This document shows, piece after piece, positions 46,088-58,461 of a DNA stretch of 64,000 bases (the stretch's first letter is position 1; every line of letters begins with the position of its first letter). The DNA lies in contig OZ029920.1 in assembly GCA_964023275.1 (NCBI GenBank), forward strand, positions 641,326-705,325. Reading direction: 5' to 3'. The stretch is from Norana najaformis. Taxonomy: Eukaryota > Annelida > Clitellata > Crassiclitellata > Hormogastridae. Below the pieces are notes generated by a model. The model saw only the letters and a list, made by a program, of their open reading frames with translations. It had not been told where the DNA came from and did no database searches. The position numbers and the translations under genes are program-made.

Positions 46088-46894
46088 GTTCAATTATTTA
46101 ATTACTGCTTGCAAAACAAATTTTACTTTTCAACTCGGACTATTTATAACCTCCAATTTAGTTTTGCTAATAATTCAATTTTTTGGAACATGACAAATAA
46201 TTAACGTTTAACAGAGAATTTCATTTGACGAGGCTGCTTGAAAGTGCCAGCAAAAGAAGACAAAGTTGGTTATGTGCAAGAATAATCTAAGATTTTGACC
46301 ATTGAAGAAATGACCTCGCTAAATGCTGCAATGTGGTTAGCAGTTTATTTATATCGACGAATCATCGTGCACCACTTGCTCATTAGTAATCCCACGTCAT
46401 TGGAAATGAACGGGTTAATTTTCCACTGCTTAATTTTTACTTTCGATTTCAAATTCTAAGAATTTCGCTGGTCAAATAAATTTATTTATGGCATTTTCTA
46501 AGATAAATTCACATCAGAGGCATTAATGTCAAAATTTTCTCCAACACCGGAAAAGCCATCGGCGATTTCTTCACGTTCTTTGGTTTTCATAACTGTCGTC
46601 ACAGTAAATAAATAAAATGCATTAGTTTTATATAGCGACCGTATGGCCTCGACCCTGCTCATTTTGCATCGGGTGAGATCCTTCACCATCGCTACCTGTT
46701 TGAATGGGCGCCACGCCATTTAAGGTCCCCGTGCACGGACCGTAGTGGCTAAGACAGGTTTTCGATCAGCGCAACACTTCAGCTACAAAACACTTTGTAT
46801 AATCAACAACAAACACACTGCAGCGTATGGACTTAAAAAATTAACAAATTAAGCGATAGTTATAACTTAAGCAAAACAGGCAATGTTTTCTTAC

Positions 46895-47430
46895 TTTGTA
46901 ACTTCTTCTCGGCAGTTTCTCTTTCAAATATGCTGTTACCTAGTCAGGTCAAAAGTGTGCATGTAAATGACACCACAGCCCACAGCTTATTTACCTGTAA
47001 CTGTCTTGGTTGCTATATTTGTTTTAGTCTGGTTTCGAGTGTTCCGTAAGCGACTGACTGAGTGGCTTAGGCAGAAACCTCTTACCAATTTAGCTTATAT
47101 AATATTATACAAATCATAATAAGGCACATTTCATGGTCTAAAGATTTATTAGTCGCAATTTTCATATCACTGTTTGTTCATGCTGTCGTAACCAATGACT
47201 ATAAAGACAAATGAGGATATGCTTAATGTTGCCTAATCCGCTTTATTCATTTAATGTCTCACTTAATGAACTTTGGACAGAGGGGGTGCTGAACTGCTTG
47301 TATGCAATAACATCTTATCATTTATTCTCGCGCTTGCTGGTTGTCTATGCACATAAAGATGTAAGATGGTATGCCTGGAGTTTGGATTAAACTGGGCCTA
47401 AAACCTGATTTACAATTGTTCACTGTTGCA
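46895..47430 (-). promoter_or_regulatory. Predicted non-coding first exon and promoter region of gene C
   Basis: Donor 'gttacaaa|gtaaga' at 46895/46894. The upstream block aligns with A and B ('aagcgactgactgagtggctt', 'ttttcatatcactgtttgttcatgctgtcgt', 'taagatggtatgcct'). Within intron 1 it carries the 115-bp repeat at 46624-46745, absent from A and B, which is the second copy of the repeat at about 14204-14320. Confidence 0.45.
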
Positions 47431-47534
47431 TTATGACAGTGGCGCTCTAGAAGTTCTCCGATGACATTTATTTAAATTAGAAAAAGGCAGCAGAAACTGG
47501 AGGAAATTCGTTGATTGAATCAGTGGGGATCTGT

Positions 47535-47861
47535 CTTTCTTTCAGTTTTCTGACCCATCATACAAACTCATCGATTCTCCACCGCTTGCAATTTCTGCTT
47601 CGGCCTTTCACTCAAAACTCAAAACATTCCTCTTTCACAGATCGTACCCCGACACCCCTTCTTCCTCTTATCTCTCTTTCCTGTCCAACCCCAAAAACCA
47701 CTCCCGTAGCTGCTACGCTGGAACCGAACCTTGGATCTTGACCCGGAACCGAACCCTTTTGCCTACCGCTTTTGTTTTGACTGAGCGCCTGTGAATAAGC
47801 TCGTCCCCGTGGCGCGGCATTCGTTGGGCGCTGTAGAAATCTCGGAATTACGATTACGATT
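47535..47861 (+). mobile_element. GATTAC-tailed LINE 3' end
   Basis: Retains the C-terminal coding part (FHSKLKTFLF, RSYPDTPSSSY) followed by the 3' UTR and 'gattacgatt'. 5'-truncated, with frameshifts. Confidence 0.7.
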
Positions 47862-47954
47862 CTTAAGGCATTGTTACACTAATGTCGTTGTGTCCAGTTT
47901 TAAACAAGTTGCTATGGCCGTTCTCGTCTAACGCACCTAAAACTGACGACCATC

Positions 47955-49057
47955 ACGTTTTACGACAGCTTATGACATCAAAGACCGTTGCCGTCGCCCT
48001 CCTCTTTTATCCAGGCTTGGGAGTGGCACTACCCCAAACAAGGCATTGAACAAGAACGAGACATGTGTAATCTTATGAAGAAATGATTTAAAGGTGTCTA
48101 AGAGTAACCTAACATAGCCTATTATAACCTAAAATATAATATAATATACGTCCATAAAAGGGAGAGAGGATTACCCAAATGCAGGCAAGGGAGAGGAAGT
48201 CTAAATTTCTTACATAGTTATTATTTCAGTGCAGCCTGTGCCGTAAACAAGAACTTAAATAAAATAGCAGACCGTATGTAGGCCCTACTGTTTTTGATCT
48301 AGTTGGGGACATTTTGCTGGGTAATATATAAATTCCCCTCCAGGCATCATCGTTTGCCGCGGAAGGTCGACAGGTTAATCTAATCTAGGCCTTAGCGCTA
48401 AGTTGAAAAATCCGCATGTGGCACGAATTGATAAAAACGAGACGCTATAGAGACATGAGCCTTATTTGGCCACTTGCGCCGTATCCAGGATTAGTTCCAT
48501 CACGGGTTCAAACTCCTCTCCTTTCGATCGAAAAAGGCTTTTTAGATACTTTTTGTTTTAGATTTTACTCTAATTCCAGACGATGTTTTTAGAAAAAAGG
48601 CGGTGCACAGGGTATTTTGTTCTTAAAATAGCAATCGCCGCGATTTTAATTCATACAAATTTCGATTTGAACCGAAAATATAAAAACAAAGCCCCATTTT
48701 TATATTTAATTTCTGCCAAGACATAAACAAAAAGGGATAAACCGAATATGGAATTTTGTAGGTTTTCAGTTTTTTTAAACTCTAGGAAACCTTAAGATCG
48801 AAAATTCTTAATGCACTATAAATTGTTTAATGAAATCTTGTGCTTCCAGACCGTAGCTTCCATTTAGCATGGATGAATCCTTAGGTTCCGTCAGTTTAAG
48901 GAATATTACAGCCTTAAAATGCAACGATTAGCCGATGTAATAAAATCTTACAATCCCTTGCTGGCGAAAACTGTCCGTTGTAGTAGTTCCTCAGTTTAAC
49001 GACAGCTTATGGCATCAAAGGCCGTTGCCGTCGCCCTCCTCCTTTTTCCAGGCAGGC
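47955..49057 (-). repeat. Inverted modules A, B, AT-rich repeat, A
   Basis: A 47955-48048, B 48087-48112, an AT-rich repeat 48530-48800 that aligns with 54500-54830 ('gatagcaatcgcc', 'aaatataaaaaca', 'cccaagacaaaaa' type blocks), and A 48980-49057. No gene. Confidence 0.55.
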
Positions 49058-49552
49058 AGAGTTTAAACTAACGAATGAACTAAAATTAGCACCACATCTC
49101 GGGTCAAGCGGATAAGAGATGTGTAAGCAGACGTTATAAATGTTTAGCAGCATCGAATGTTTAATGAAATCTTATGGCTGACAGAACCACGAAGTCGACC
49201 TCACATTATCTCGTTTTAAAGTCAGGAAATTGATGTTCGGCATTTAGGAACAACAGGTTGCCGTTGGCATTTAAGTCCAGTGAGGCGTATGCAATATCCA
49301 GTACACAGTGAACTCATATTCTGCAAAGGTCATTGTATGCGCAATTCTACATATTATATGCAAGTAAGTATGTATCCGCACACTTAAGATAGCACTCTTA
49401 AGCACCTAATGGCCCACGACTATATAAGTCTGGTCGAAATACTTTTTCGAAGTGACTAGGAGACCTCAAGGAGGCCCGGAATTGCGCGGACTAGGGTGTC
49501 TCAAGTGCGCGAGATCTCGCAGACTCTCGCGTGATTGTTATAAACAGTTAAA

Positions 49553-49669
49553 ATGGCTACGGATGTAGAATCTGAGTTTTCTGTTGCAATGAACTTTTTG
49601 TTTGAAACTAGAGTTACAAACTGCAAAGAAAGCATACGAATAGTATCATTTTGTTCGGTGACAAAATAA
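49553..49669 (+). CDS. Tentative short frame after a CpG-rich patch
   Basis: ATG in a good context (aaaATGGCT) opens a 38-residue frame beginning MATDVESEF, 40-60 bp after a CpG-rich stretch ('ggaattgcgcgg', 'gcgcgagatctcgcag'), which stands out in this AT-rich region and could be a promoter. A possible donor (TTCG|GTGACA) lies near the end. No domain, no second exon found. Chance is likely. Confidence 0.15.
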   Translation: MATDVESEFSVAMNFLFETRVTNCKESIRIVSFCSVTK

Positions 49670-49799
49670 TAGATCCAAACTGTCCTTTTGCTGACTTTGA
49701 CCGACTGTAAATGTTTCCGAATGTGGTTGCACAGGACGCGAAAAATCGACCGCAAAATGGATTACATCTAAAATTTTATGGCGACCCACAATTTGCAGT

Positions 49800-49912
49800 A
49801 GAGGCGCTGTTTGGGTAGACAGGGAGACGGACAGAGAGAGACAGACAGAGAGAGAGAGACAGAGAGAGAGAGAGAGTCAGCGACTGAGACAGAGAGACAG
49901 GCATACCAACAA
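49800..49912. repeat. GACA/GAGA microsatellite
   Basis: Purine-rich run of 'gacagagagaga' units. Confidence 0.8.
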
Positions 49913-50014
49913 ACAGACAAACTATCTAGATTTCTTAATCCGCCATTTTATGATTTTTAAACGTTCAAATTTATGAATTCCTGCTCAGTTGGCGTGTTCA
50001 GTTCAAATTCTAAT

Positions 50015-51100
50015 TCCGCCACTGCCTTGTTTGGGGGTAGTGCCAGTCCCAAGCCTGGATAAAGGAGGAGGGCGACGGCAACGGCCTTTGATGCCATAAG
50101 CTGTCGTTAAACTGTGGAACTACTAATGGTTAGGTGCACCAGTCATGTTTTTCTGTGGGGTAAAGTCGATGTAAACTGCGATGTCAGCCACAAGATGTCG
50201 CTAATCACTAAATGCTGTTTAACAACATAAGGTTCACCGTTGGCGGATTTTTTTTAAAATTACGCGCAGCTATTTCTTTAGATGCCAAACTGTTCTAAAA
50301 TGCCTGAAAATCGACTCAGCTTTTGATTTTCCTCAGGAAAGGAAACAGTTGGTGATTCAGGAATTTTATTAGTCGAGGTTGAGGGGAAGGAGTTCGTCTG
50401 TAAATACATCGGAAAGGTTTGTATAAAATGACCTGATAAATGTTTAAGGTTTTTTGTAGACATGTAAAAATTTGTGGACATATTTTAACGATTAATATTT
50501 ATGACGACGACGATGATGATCAAAGCAAAGGCGGAGATCTCGGCTGGACAGGAAAACTGTTTTCTGATGTTCATATAAACATTCATTTCATACGAAAAGT
50601 TACTGAAACTCGTTCATTGTCTTTTATTGGGGTGGAGCCAGTCCGAAGCCTGGATAAAGGAGAAGGATAGCGACGCTAATCATCTTCGTTATGACAAGAC
50701 AGAATCTACTACAATAGCATGTATTATTATTAGGTTTATATGGAAGGGAACTAACGATTAATAATTGTATCCAGTCTTTAATGACTTTGTGTGGATTGTA
50801 TGGCCGTTGGCGTCGACGTCTTAACTTACGCAAGCGATTAGTAGTAGTAGTTCCAATGTTTAACTGCATCTTATGCCATCAAAGGCTGATGGCATCGACG
50901 GCATCGATTGGTTCTCTCATCGACATGTTATAAACGAAACGAGAACTGCGTAAAGATGAAAGAAACGATATAAAGGTGTCTAAGTGTAACCTTGTGATAT
51001 ATTATAAATATTTCGTCTAACTATTCTCAAACACCTTTATATTGAATTTTTCCGATGGATGGATGAGGAGGGCCACGCGCGAAACAAATTAAGCACATGT
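50015..51100. repeat. Module copies on both strands
   Basis: A 50015-50127 (plus, very well kept), core about 50165-50210 (plus), A 50612-50700 (plus), A/core 50836-50910 (minus), B 50969-50995 (minus), B 51022-51060 (plus). No gene. Confidence 0.55.
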
Positions 51101-51144
51101 AGAGGTAGTAGTAGTAATAGTAGTAGTGGTAGTAGTAGTAGTAA

Positions 51145-51187
<43 letters not shown>

Positions 51188-51216
51188 TGTTGTTGTTGTT
51201 GTTGTTGTTGCTGCTT
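51100..51216. repeat. TAG then TTG microsatellite
   Basis: About 87 bp of 'tag' units with a few 'taa' and 'tgg' variants, changing to eight 'ttg' units. Confidence 0.9.
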
Positions 51217-51430
51217 TTGCTTTAGTAGCGTTTGAACGTAAATGAGGAATATATGAGGTCTGAAAACGATTTAAAGTTGTATAACAGCGTCTAATACGGT
51301 TAATAACAATGCCAACAAAAGTCGATTTATAGGTTTCTATTAAGCGTAGTCTAATATTAGTAGTGGTCTCGATTTTTCTTACAATGCTTCCTAACCAGGG
51401 TTCCGAAGACCATAGTCACTTTTGTCGTCG

Positions 51431-51461
<31 letters not shown>

Positions 51462-52650
51462 TATTGAACTTAAATTGCATCCCAACTAACGGATTAAGTT
51501 TCCGTACGTAGTCTCAGTGTTGGCAATTATCGAATTCTGCTTCGATAGATAATCGTAGGATATCCGTGGAACTCTGCAAGTGAAGGTCCTCTCCCGATAA
51601 CCTTCGCTATTCGACCACAGACCTTCGTCCAGACCTACACTCGTTAAACTCGTGGAATCCAACCAGTTGCAACTCCTTCGCCGCCTTCAATCGGGTGGCA
51701 CCAGTGCGAAGCCCGGTATATTTCGACTAAAAACTTATCTCTCCCTGGACTTATTTCCTTGAAAGCTGTTTCTGAGTCAACCAAGGGATTCCTTGGTTGG
51801 TATTTCGACCGGACTCACCCTCGAAGTTGGCTTACACGACGATTTCCCTTAGCAGCCACCATCGACTCATGCCTTGAACATTGAACTTTATCACAGTGGC
51901 GCTATAGAAGTGATCAGATTATTATTATGAAGAGGTGACGCTTATCACAGTCGCTACGACACAGCGTCGTTAAACGGAAATAAAATACGATTCTTTCAAG
52001 GTGAGGTGGATGTCAACAGCCCTAGCAATCACAAGATGTCGTTAAGCGTTAAAAAATATTAAAATACCAACTTCATTGTGGTCTATTTAGACACCTTTAA
52101 ATCGCTTTCTTCATCTCTATATGAAGCTCAATCTCGTTCAGTCGATAGTTATGTAAGCTTGCGTGGTTGGTTCGCAAAAGTAGTCGTCAGCTACATTAAT
52201 CCCAAAGTAAGTCAGCGGATTGTCCGATGATACAATCCCTCTAACAGTTAGGTTCGTTGAGCCCACATTGGCCCAATAGCTCCCAACCAACTGTGGTGTG
52301 AATGAGGGCCCATTGTGGCCCATTTAAACGTGGCTGTTTGGGGTTTTACTCGGCAACCTACAAAATCCGATTGCCGAGAGACCAGAGCGAGGAGACTTCG
52401 ACGAAGAAATAGTCGTAAAATCGTAATTATAATCGTAATCTCCGCAAATGTGGTTAACATTTTTTAGGCGTTCAGTTAATTTGAAAAAAATTGTAGGTTT
52501 TCAGGTTTTTAAAAATCCTAAAAATGTAAAAATCTAAAAAAACCTTTTTAGTAATCTTCGTTAGACGACATCTTGTGGCTGTTAAAGCCGTTTGTTTATA
52601 CCGATCTAAACAGCCTGATGAGACAATTACAATGCCAGCGAATTAGTTAT
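51217..52650. other. Module fragments, ATC microsatellite, no recognised gene
   Basis: ATC array at 51430-51463; partial A 51678-51720; core 52005-52060 and B 52088-52125 (plus); AT-rich palindromic repeat 52490-52550; core 52560-52605 (minus). A minus-strand frame 52323-52138 has balanced composition (PSFTPQLVGSYWANVGS) but no domain that I can name. Confidence 0.45.
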
Positions 52651-52652
52651 TA

Positions 52653-53200
52653 GTTACTCGGTTTAACGACAGCTTATGGCATAAAAGGCCGTTGGTGTCG
52701 CCCTCCTGCTTTATCCAGGCTTGGGACTGGCACTACCCCCAAACAAGGCAGTGGCGGAGTTAACTATCAATATAACGAAAATGAAGAATATACAACGTCA
52801 GCAAAACCAATTTAAAGGTGTCTAAACCGAGATACTTTAAATCGTTATTATTGGTAGTTTCGATCTCAATCGACTTCTCGTGGCTTTGAGGACCATTAAC
52901 CTTACCACATGTAAAGTCGGAATACCAATCCAATTACCTGAGTAAAAGAGTAGTAGTTCCTCAGTTTAACGACAGTTTATGGCATGAAAGGTCGTTGCCG
53001 TCGCCCTCCTCCTTTATCCAGGCTAGGAGTGGCACTACCCACAAAGAGGGCAGTGGCGGAGTTCTGAGTATGAGAATTTGAATTCTTATGTAGCTTTTGT
53101 AAGAGCGATTTCAAGGTGTCTAAAGACAGCCGAATTTGTTATAAGAAGCATCGAATGTTTAACTACATCTTTTGGCTGCCAGGGCGGTTGAAGTCGACCG
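52653..53200 (-). repeat. Two inverted units: A, B, A, B, core
   Basis: Read on the minus strand: core 53199-53162, B 53130-53100, A 53062-52948, then B 52825-52805, A 52760-52653. Same order and spacing as the plus-strand units at 18.4-19.1 kb. Confidence 0.7.
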
Positions 53201-53905
53201 AAACCTAAATATTAGTTATATTAACAAACGCTAGAGGTTGGGTGGATCCAATAACTGAACGACATCGTATGGAATCAAAGGTCTTCGACGTCAATCGGAA
53301 AAATATTTTGTACAGTTCTCACTGTTATTCATATTGCAACCTATTTCCTGGTAGGCGACTGAACTGAAATAAGGAACATATAACGTTGGCTAAAACGGTT
53401 TAAAGATGTGCAAACAGACGCAATAAATTATAGTTGTATCGTCTGTTTAACTAATGTAAGGCTAGGTTACAGAACACTTAATATACATGTAGCACTCTGG
53501 CTCTGATCATCATAATTGTCGTCGTCGTCATCATTTAATGCAAACCTTTGCGATGTATATACAGACGCACTTTTTACCCTACAACCACAATAAATAACAT
53601 TTCTCAAGCACCAACTGTTTCCCTTCCTGGAGAAAAGGAAAAGCTGATCGATTTTCCAGCACTTTGGAACAGTTTTGCAACTTAACAAATAAAACTTATT
53701 TTCATCTATGTGGGTTGAGGTCGACTTAAACTGCGACATCAGCCACGAGATGTCGGTAAGCACTCAATGTTATTTAACAACATAAGCTTCAGCCTTTATT
53801 GAATGTATTGGCGGATGTTGTTTTAACGCACGTTGAAGGTCTTGTCGCTGCTAGCGCAGTTTATTTGGACTTTACAGATAAAATATAAGCTTGGGACGAA
53901 ATGTT
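53201..53905. other. Intergenic, core fragments only
   Basis: Decayed core fragments near 53255-53300 and 53715-53765 and a short GTC/ATC repeat near 53515-53535. No gene seen. Confidence 0.4.
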
Positions 53906-53906
53906 T

Positions 53907-54160
53907 AGTAGTAGTTCCTCAGTTTAACGACAGCTTATGGCATCAAAGGCCGTTGCTGTCGCCCTCCTCCTTTATCCAGGCTTGGCACTGGCACTACCCC
54001 CAAACAAGGCAGTGGCGGAGTTTTAAAAAGTTTTGTACGGCTAGCGTTATTTATGAAGTCGGCCAGAGCGATTTAAAGGTGTCGAAAGAGAGCATATAAT
54101 ATTAGTTGGTGTATAAGGCATGAGTTGCCCGTGGGGGCCAGGGCCGTTGACGTTGATCTT
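53907..54160 (-). repeat. Inverted unit: A, B, core
   Basis: A 53907-54021, B 54066-54100, core 54120-54160 ('gggggccagggccgttgacg'). Confidence 0.65.
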
Positions 54161-55200
54161 AATATACATATTTCTTGGGTGAGTCTGGAGCTTGACAATG
54201 TTCAGCTAGTAACGTCAAACCTCTCAGAGCCGACGAGTCCACAGGCGGCGCAAGATACCTCGATGGCAAACGTTCGAACACCTTCGAATACATTCGAAAA
54301 CTACGGTGAAAGAGAGAAATAAGATAAAGTGCCCAAACTAAGTCATATTAAGAGTCTTAACGAAAGATAATAACCCTGGAGCCAAATCCGCCTGTGACCA
54401 ACGAATTGATTAAAAAGCGATACGCTACTGATACAGGGGCCCATTTTGGTCACGTGAACCATATCTAGTAGTAGTTAAATCAGATCAAAGAGCTACCTCT
54501 GTAGTTCAAAATTTTTTTAGGTTCTTTGTGTTTTTTTAGTTTACTCTCATTCCAGACAGAAGAATAGCTGAGCACAAGATATTTAATTCTGAGTTCAGTT
54601 CTGCGATGATCGTTGGTGCACCATGATCTGCTTAAAGATAGCAATCGCCTCCACGTTGATTTAATGAAATTTGTATTTCAAGCAAAAATATAAAAACACT
54701 CTCAGATTTTTTATTTTAATTTATCCCAAGACAAAAATTACTAAAACCTAATTGAATTTTTTTCAGCCTTTCGGGTTTATAAATTCTAAACACCTACAAA
54801 TCTAAACATCCCATTTTAGACTTGTCTTTCGTTAAGGACATCTTGCGACTGCAGAGCCATTTATGTCGACCGTTTCTTCTACACATCAGAACGGAAATAA
54901 GATTATGGAAATTAAAGAATTTGAGGAATATATAGCGTCCGAAAGAGGGCTTTAAAGGCGTCTTAAATGAGACAAATTTATTAGTAGTAATGTCGAATGT
55001 TTACCTCCTGTGGCTTTCAGGGCCGCCGAACGATGCTAGCGTAGTTCCTCAGTTTAACGACAGCTTATGGCATCAAAGGCCGTTGCCGTCGCCCTCCTCC
55101 TTTATCCAGGCTTGGGACTGGCACTACCCCCAACAAGGCAGTGGCGGAGTTAAAAATAAAGTGAATGATATATGAAGTCTGAAAAGCGGATTAAAGGTGT
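54161..55200. repeat. AT-rich dispersed repeat and inverted A-B unit
   Basis: AT-rich repeat 54500-54830 (second copy of that at 48530-48800), core 54830-54880, core 55000-55035, A 55041-55151, B 55185-55205. No gene seen. Confidence 0.5.
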
Positions 55201-55213
55201 GCAAATAGACGTG

Positions 55214-55870
55214 AGAGAGATTTTTTATTGACAACCAAAATAATTAACAAATACAATCATTGTCTGTCATATACAGTGGTGCCATTGGGCTGACCTAAAA
55301 GGAACAAACAGTTCCGCTACGAAGGTCACCTATTTACAGCATGGATTACAAATAGGTGGCAGCATAATACTGAGTAAAAAAATTAATAATCTAAAATATA
55401 AAGTAATTAATATAATCAAAATCATTCGATAAACATAAACAAAAAAACTTAACTAAGCACCAAAAAATACTTAACTTAGTACATTGTGTATATGAGATTC
55501 TAGACTTGTTCTGAACTAGTATAAAGTTGATAAGCTCGTAAGTACAGTTGGCAGAGAATTCCAGAATGGCGGTCAACAAATTATAATACTAAACTGTATA
55601 TTAGTAGGGCGAACAGAATGTTTTTGATACATATGAGATGAGCGCGTATAATGACCATGCACATCCGAATTCATACAAAAGTATTGGTAGAAGTCCACAG
55701 GTAATAGATTATTTTTTAGTTTAAACATAAATAAACCTATTTGCAATTTATTAATACAATCAAAAGGCAATATTCCTCGACTATGAAAGGACAATCGAGT
55801 GCTGGTTCTGAAGGGTAGATTAAATATAATTCTGATGATGCGAATCTGTAGGGTTCTAAGATTATAATAG
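55214..55870 (-). pseudogene. LINE polymerase C-terminal fragment of a different clade
   Basis: The minus-strand frame gives GILPFD..NKLQIGLFMFKLKNNLLP, then HYTR, then, after a frameshift, FWNSLP. This is a set of blocks typical of the region after the polymerase in another group of non-LTR retrotransposons. Stops and a frameshift are present. The 3' part ends in an AT-rich stretch with AATAAA-like text near 55225. Confidence 0.6.
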
Positions 55871-55899
55871 ATTAAAAGATTAATAAGATTATAATATTA

Positions 55900-56400
55900 A
55901 TTATTAGCATCGACTGTTTAACGATATCTTACGGCTGTCAGAGCCGTTTACTTCCGACCTTTCCTCACATTTAGAATTGATTTTTGGGGTATTTATGAGT
56001 GAACGAAACCGATAATCATATATAATGCTGGATCAAATTGATTTAAAGGTGTCTAAGCGCGACCTAATATTTTTATATTATAATTATTATTTCTGCATTT
56101 ATTAGGCGCCACTATCTAATGCCTTAACATCAATCGATGGTCCCGACCAGTTGTGAGTTAAGGACTTCCTCAAGGTCCCTGCACAGTAACCGTCTCGGAT
56201 GAGGCTCGAAACCGTACTCTCCGCCTAGTAAGTCGAGCTCTCTATTCAATATGCTACCATGCCCTATATGAATGTTTAACGACTTGTGGCTGCCAGGGCC
56301 GTGGATATCCACCTAGCCTTACGTTTGTAGTCTAATCTGAAAAATTGATTGACAAAAAAGCGAGACATTTATAACGTCTAAAAAGCAAATAAAGGTGCCA
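55900..56400 (-). repeat. Inverted core and B modules and a tRNA-derived SINE
   Basis: Core 55910-55958, B 56038-56068, SINE 56141-56272 (minus; B-box 'ggtttcgagcct' at 56212-56201, same body as the 17.7-kb SINE), core 56275-56320, weak B 56380-56410. Confidence 0.6.
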
Positions 56401-56410
56401 AAACTGTGTA

Positions 56411-57860
56411 GTGTTCAACTATACAGTCAATACCTAAATTCAAAGGGATGTTAGTGTTTGTGATCCTAATTAAAGCGTGAAAAGGCTCTGTTTTGATCTG
56501 CGAGGTCATGTTACAATTTAACTTTATTTACAAAGTCTTTAGTTAACTTAGGTATTTGTTTTTCTCCTATCTTTAGGAGTTGTTGTATATGTGAGTAACT
56601 TCACTGATAAGTAATTCCATTGAGAGATAGTTGCTCTAATGGGATTTTTCTTAATTAGTAATTTTAGGTAATCCGTATATTATACCCGGTTCATTTTTAA
56701 CTAGGCCGAGCCAACTTTATTGCTTTCTAGATAGATAGGGTTTAACTTAGTTTTTCTTTTACGGGAGTTTTCTCGTGTTTTTTTTTCATAATTCAGACTT
56801 AGTGTGACGCAGACTAAATGCGGAAGGACTAATTATGGTGCAGACCCCAGGGCAAAGACTAATGAGATATATTTGTGTGTGCGTTCGATGAGAGTTAACT
56901 GAAACAATAATGGTTTGTATTAGTTTGTGCAAGTAGTGATGGATTTCTTTGACGTAAACTACAGGAATATCAGTCTAAATTGCCAACCTTTGACACGCAG
57001 CAGATGAATGTGTGCATGTCCAGAGACCACCACGTGGAGGTGTTGGCAAGAAGGTCTTCGCCGCTCATTCGCTTTCAGCTGTGACAACTGTCTTTTTGAA
57101 TGTGTAATTTTAGTGAACAGTTTTACTGCTATTGCCCTTGTTTGAAGAAAACGAAGCAGCTACATGTACATAGAATATCAGAAGTATGACACTGGTATAG
57201 ACAGACACATTGACACACAGATGACCAAACATATGCAGAGATCAAGACAGCACTACAATTGAGAAGCAGAGGCTATTGATAAATATCAAGAGAGATACAT
57301 ATAGGAGACACAAGGACGCACAAAAAGACAAAGACACAGGCAGAACCACAGTGATATTTAAACGCAGGCAACATAACACAGTACTATCTGTTCTTCATGC
57401 ACATGGAAAAAGACACTGATAAGGAGATACGTGAACAACGCAAGCCAGACTAAGGTGAAAAGTGGCAGAGAAACAGAGAGACATGGGTGAAGAAAAACTG
57501 TGCACAAGCAGAAAGAGTTTCATAATGTTTTGCTAAAAGTGTGATTGCTGACAATCGATGGGAAAAAATGATATAACAAAGACAGAGCATCAATCAAGGA
57601 TTTCGGTCTCCAGCATCAAGGTTGAAATTAGGCATGGAGTTAAAAATCGTCGGTTTCAACTTGAGTGAGGTGTTCACAACTGGCATACAAATAGAGACAC
57701 AGCGAAAGCAACGCACAAACACAATGACAGAGATAGATACAGAAAGAGGAAAGCGAATGAGACACGACAAATAAGAAACCCACCCTACATAACATCACAA
57801 GTGAAAAATTATAATGAACTGAGCTGACGAATGAGCCACCCAAATGAATACGTTAGGTTT
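56411..57860. other. Intergenic stretch, no gene recognised
   Basis: The left half is T-rich DNA without modules. The right half (57190-57780) is a loose purine/GACA-rich sequence. Short frames lack domain patterns. A 30-bp block 'acaaagacagagcatcaatcaag' at 57574 recurs at 58066. Confidence 0.4.
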
Positions 57861-57894
57861 CTGAGAAGTGACGCATTTGGTCATCACTTCTCAG
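57861..57894 (+). repeat. Perfect 11-bp stem-loop
   Basis: CTGAGAAGTGA (57861-57871) pairs exactly with TCACTTCTCAG (57884-57894) around a 12-nt loop. 'tcaataaaaa' follows a few bases later. Function unknown. Confidence 0.6.
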
Positions 57895-58096
57895 CTCAAT
57901 AAAAATACGGACAAAAAACAAAAGAAGCTAAACAATTAAGCGTTGATCATTTCTGAAGTAAAAAGTAGCACAATTAGACAGTGGTGAATCCTGATAATCC
58001 ACAAAATTATGCAGTGATCATTATTGAAGCTAAAAAAGCAAACAAGAAGTGCTGGAGCCTAAAATGACAAAGACAGAGCATAAATCAAGAAATTTG

Positions 58097-58461
58097 CTCT
58101 TTTGTGGCCGTCAGGGAACTTTAGCGGCCATTACGGCTCTTTTCTGGCCATAAAGGATTTTTTATGGCCATAACAGCTCTTTGTGGCCATCGAGGCTCTT
58201 TTGTGGGTTTCAAGGTTCTTTTCTGGCTTTCAAGGCTCTTTTTGTGGCCATTACGGCTCTTTCGTGGTCATCAGGGCTCTTTTATGGGCATCAGGGCTCT
58301 TTCATGCGCATCGGGGCTCTTTTATGGCAACAAGGTTCATGTCTGGCCTTCAAGGCGCCTTTCTGACAATTACAGCTCTTTTGTGGCCATTACGGCACTT
58401 TTGTGGCCTTCAAGGGTCTTCTGTGTGGATCAAGGATCTTTTCTGGCCATCATGGCTCTTT
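58097..58461 (+). repeat. 20-bp minisatellite, about 18 units
   Basis: Units of 18-22 bp of the form 'ctcttttgtggccattacgg' with variants such as 'tcatcaggg' and 'ttcaagg'. It ends exactly where the minus-strand LINE 3' end begins. The unit length is not a multiple of three and open frames appear in all three phases, so it is not coding. Confidence 0.85.

Noticed and set aside
52138..52460. Minus-strand frames with balanced composition
   Set aside because: No domain, no splice context and overlapping frames of similar length; left as unassigned.
52615..52650. 'cctgatgag' as a hammerhead ribozyme core
   Set aside because: The GAAA-type second core and pairing stems are missing; I checked the other CTGATGA sites that I noticed with the same result.
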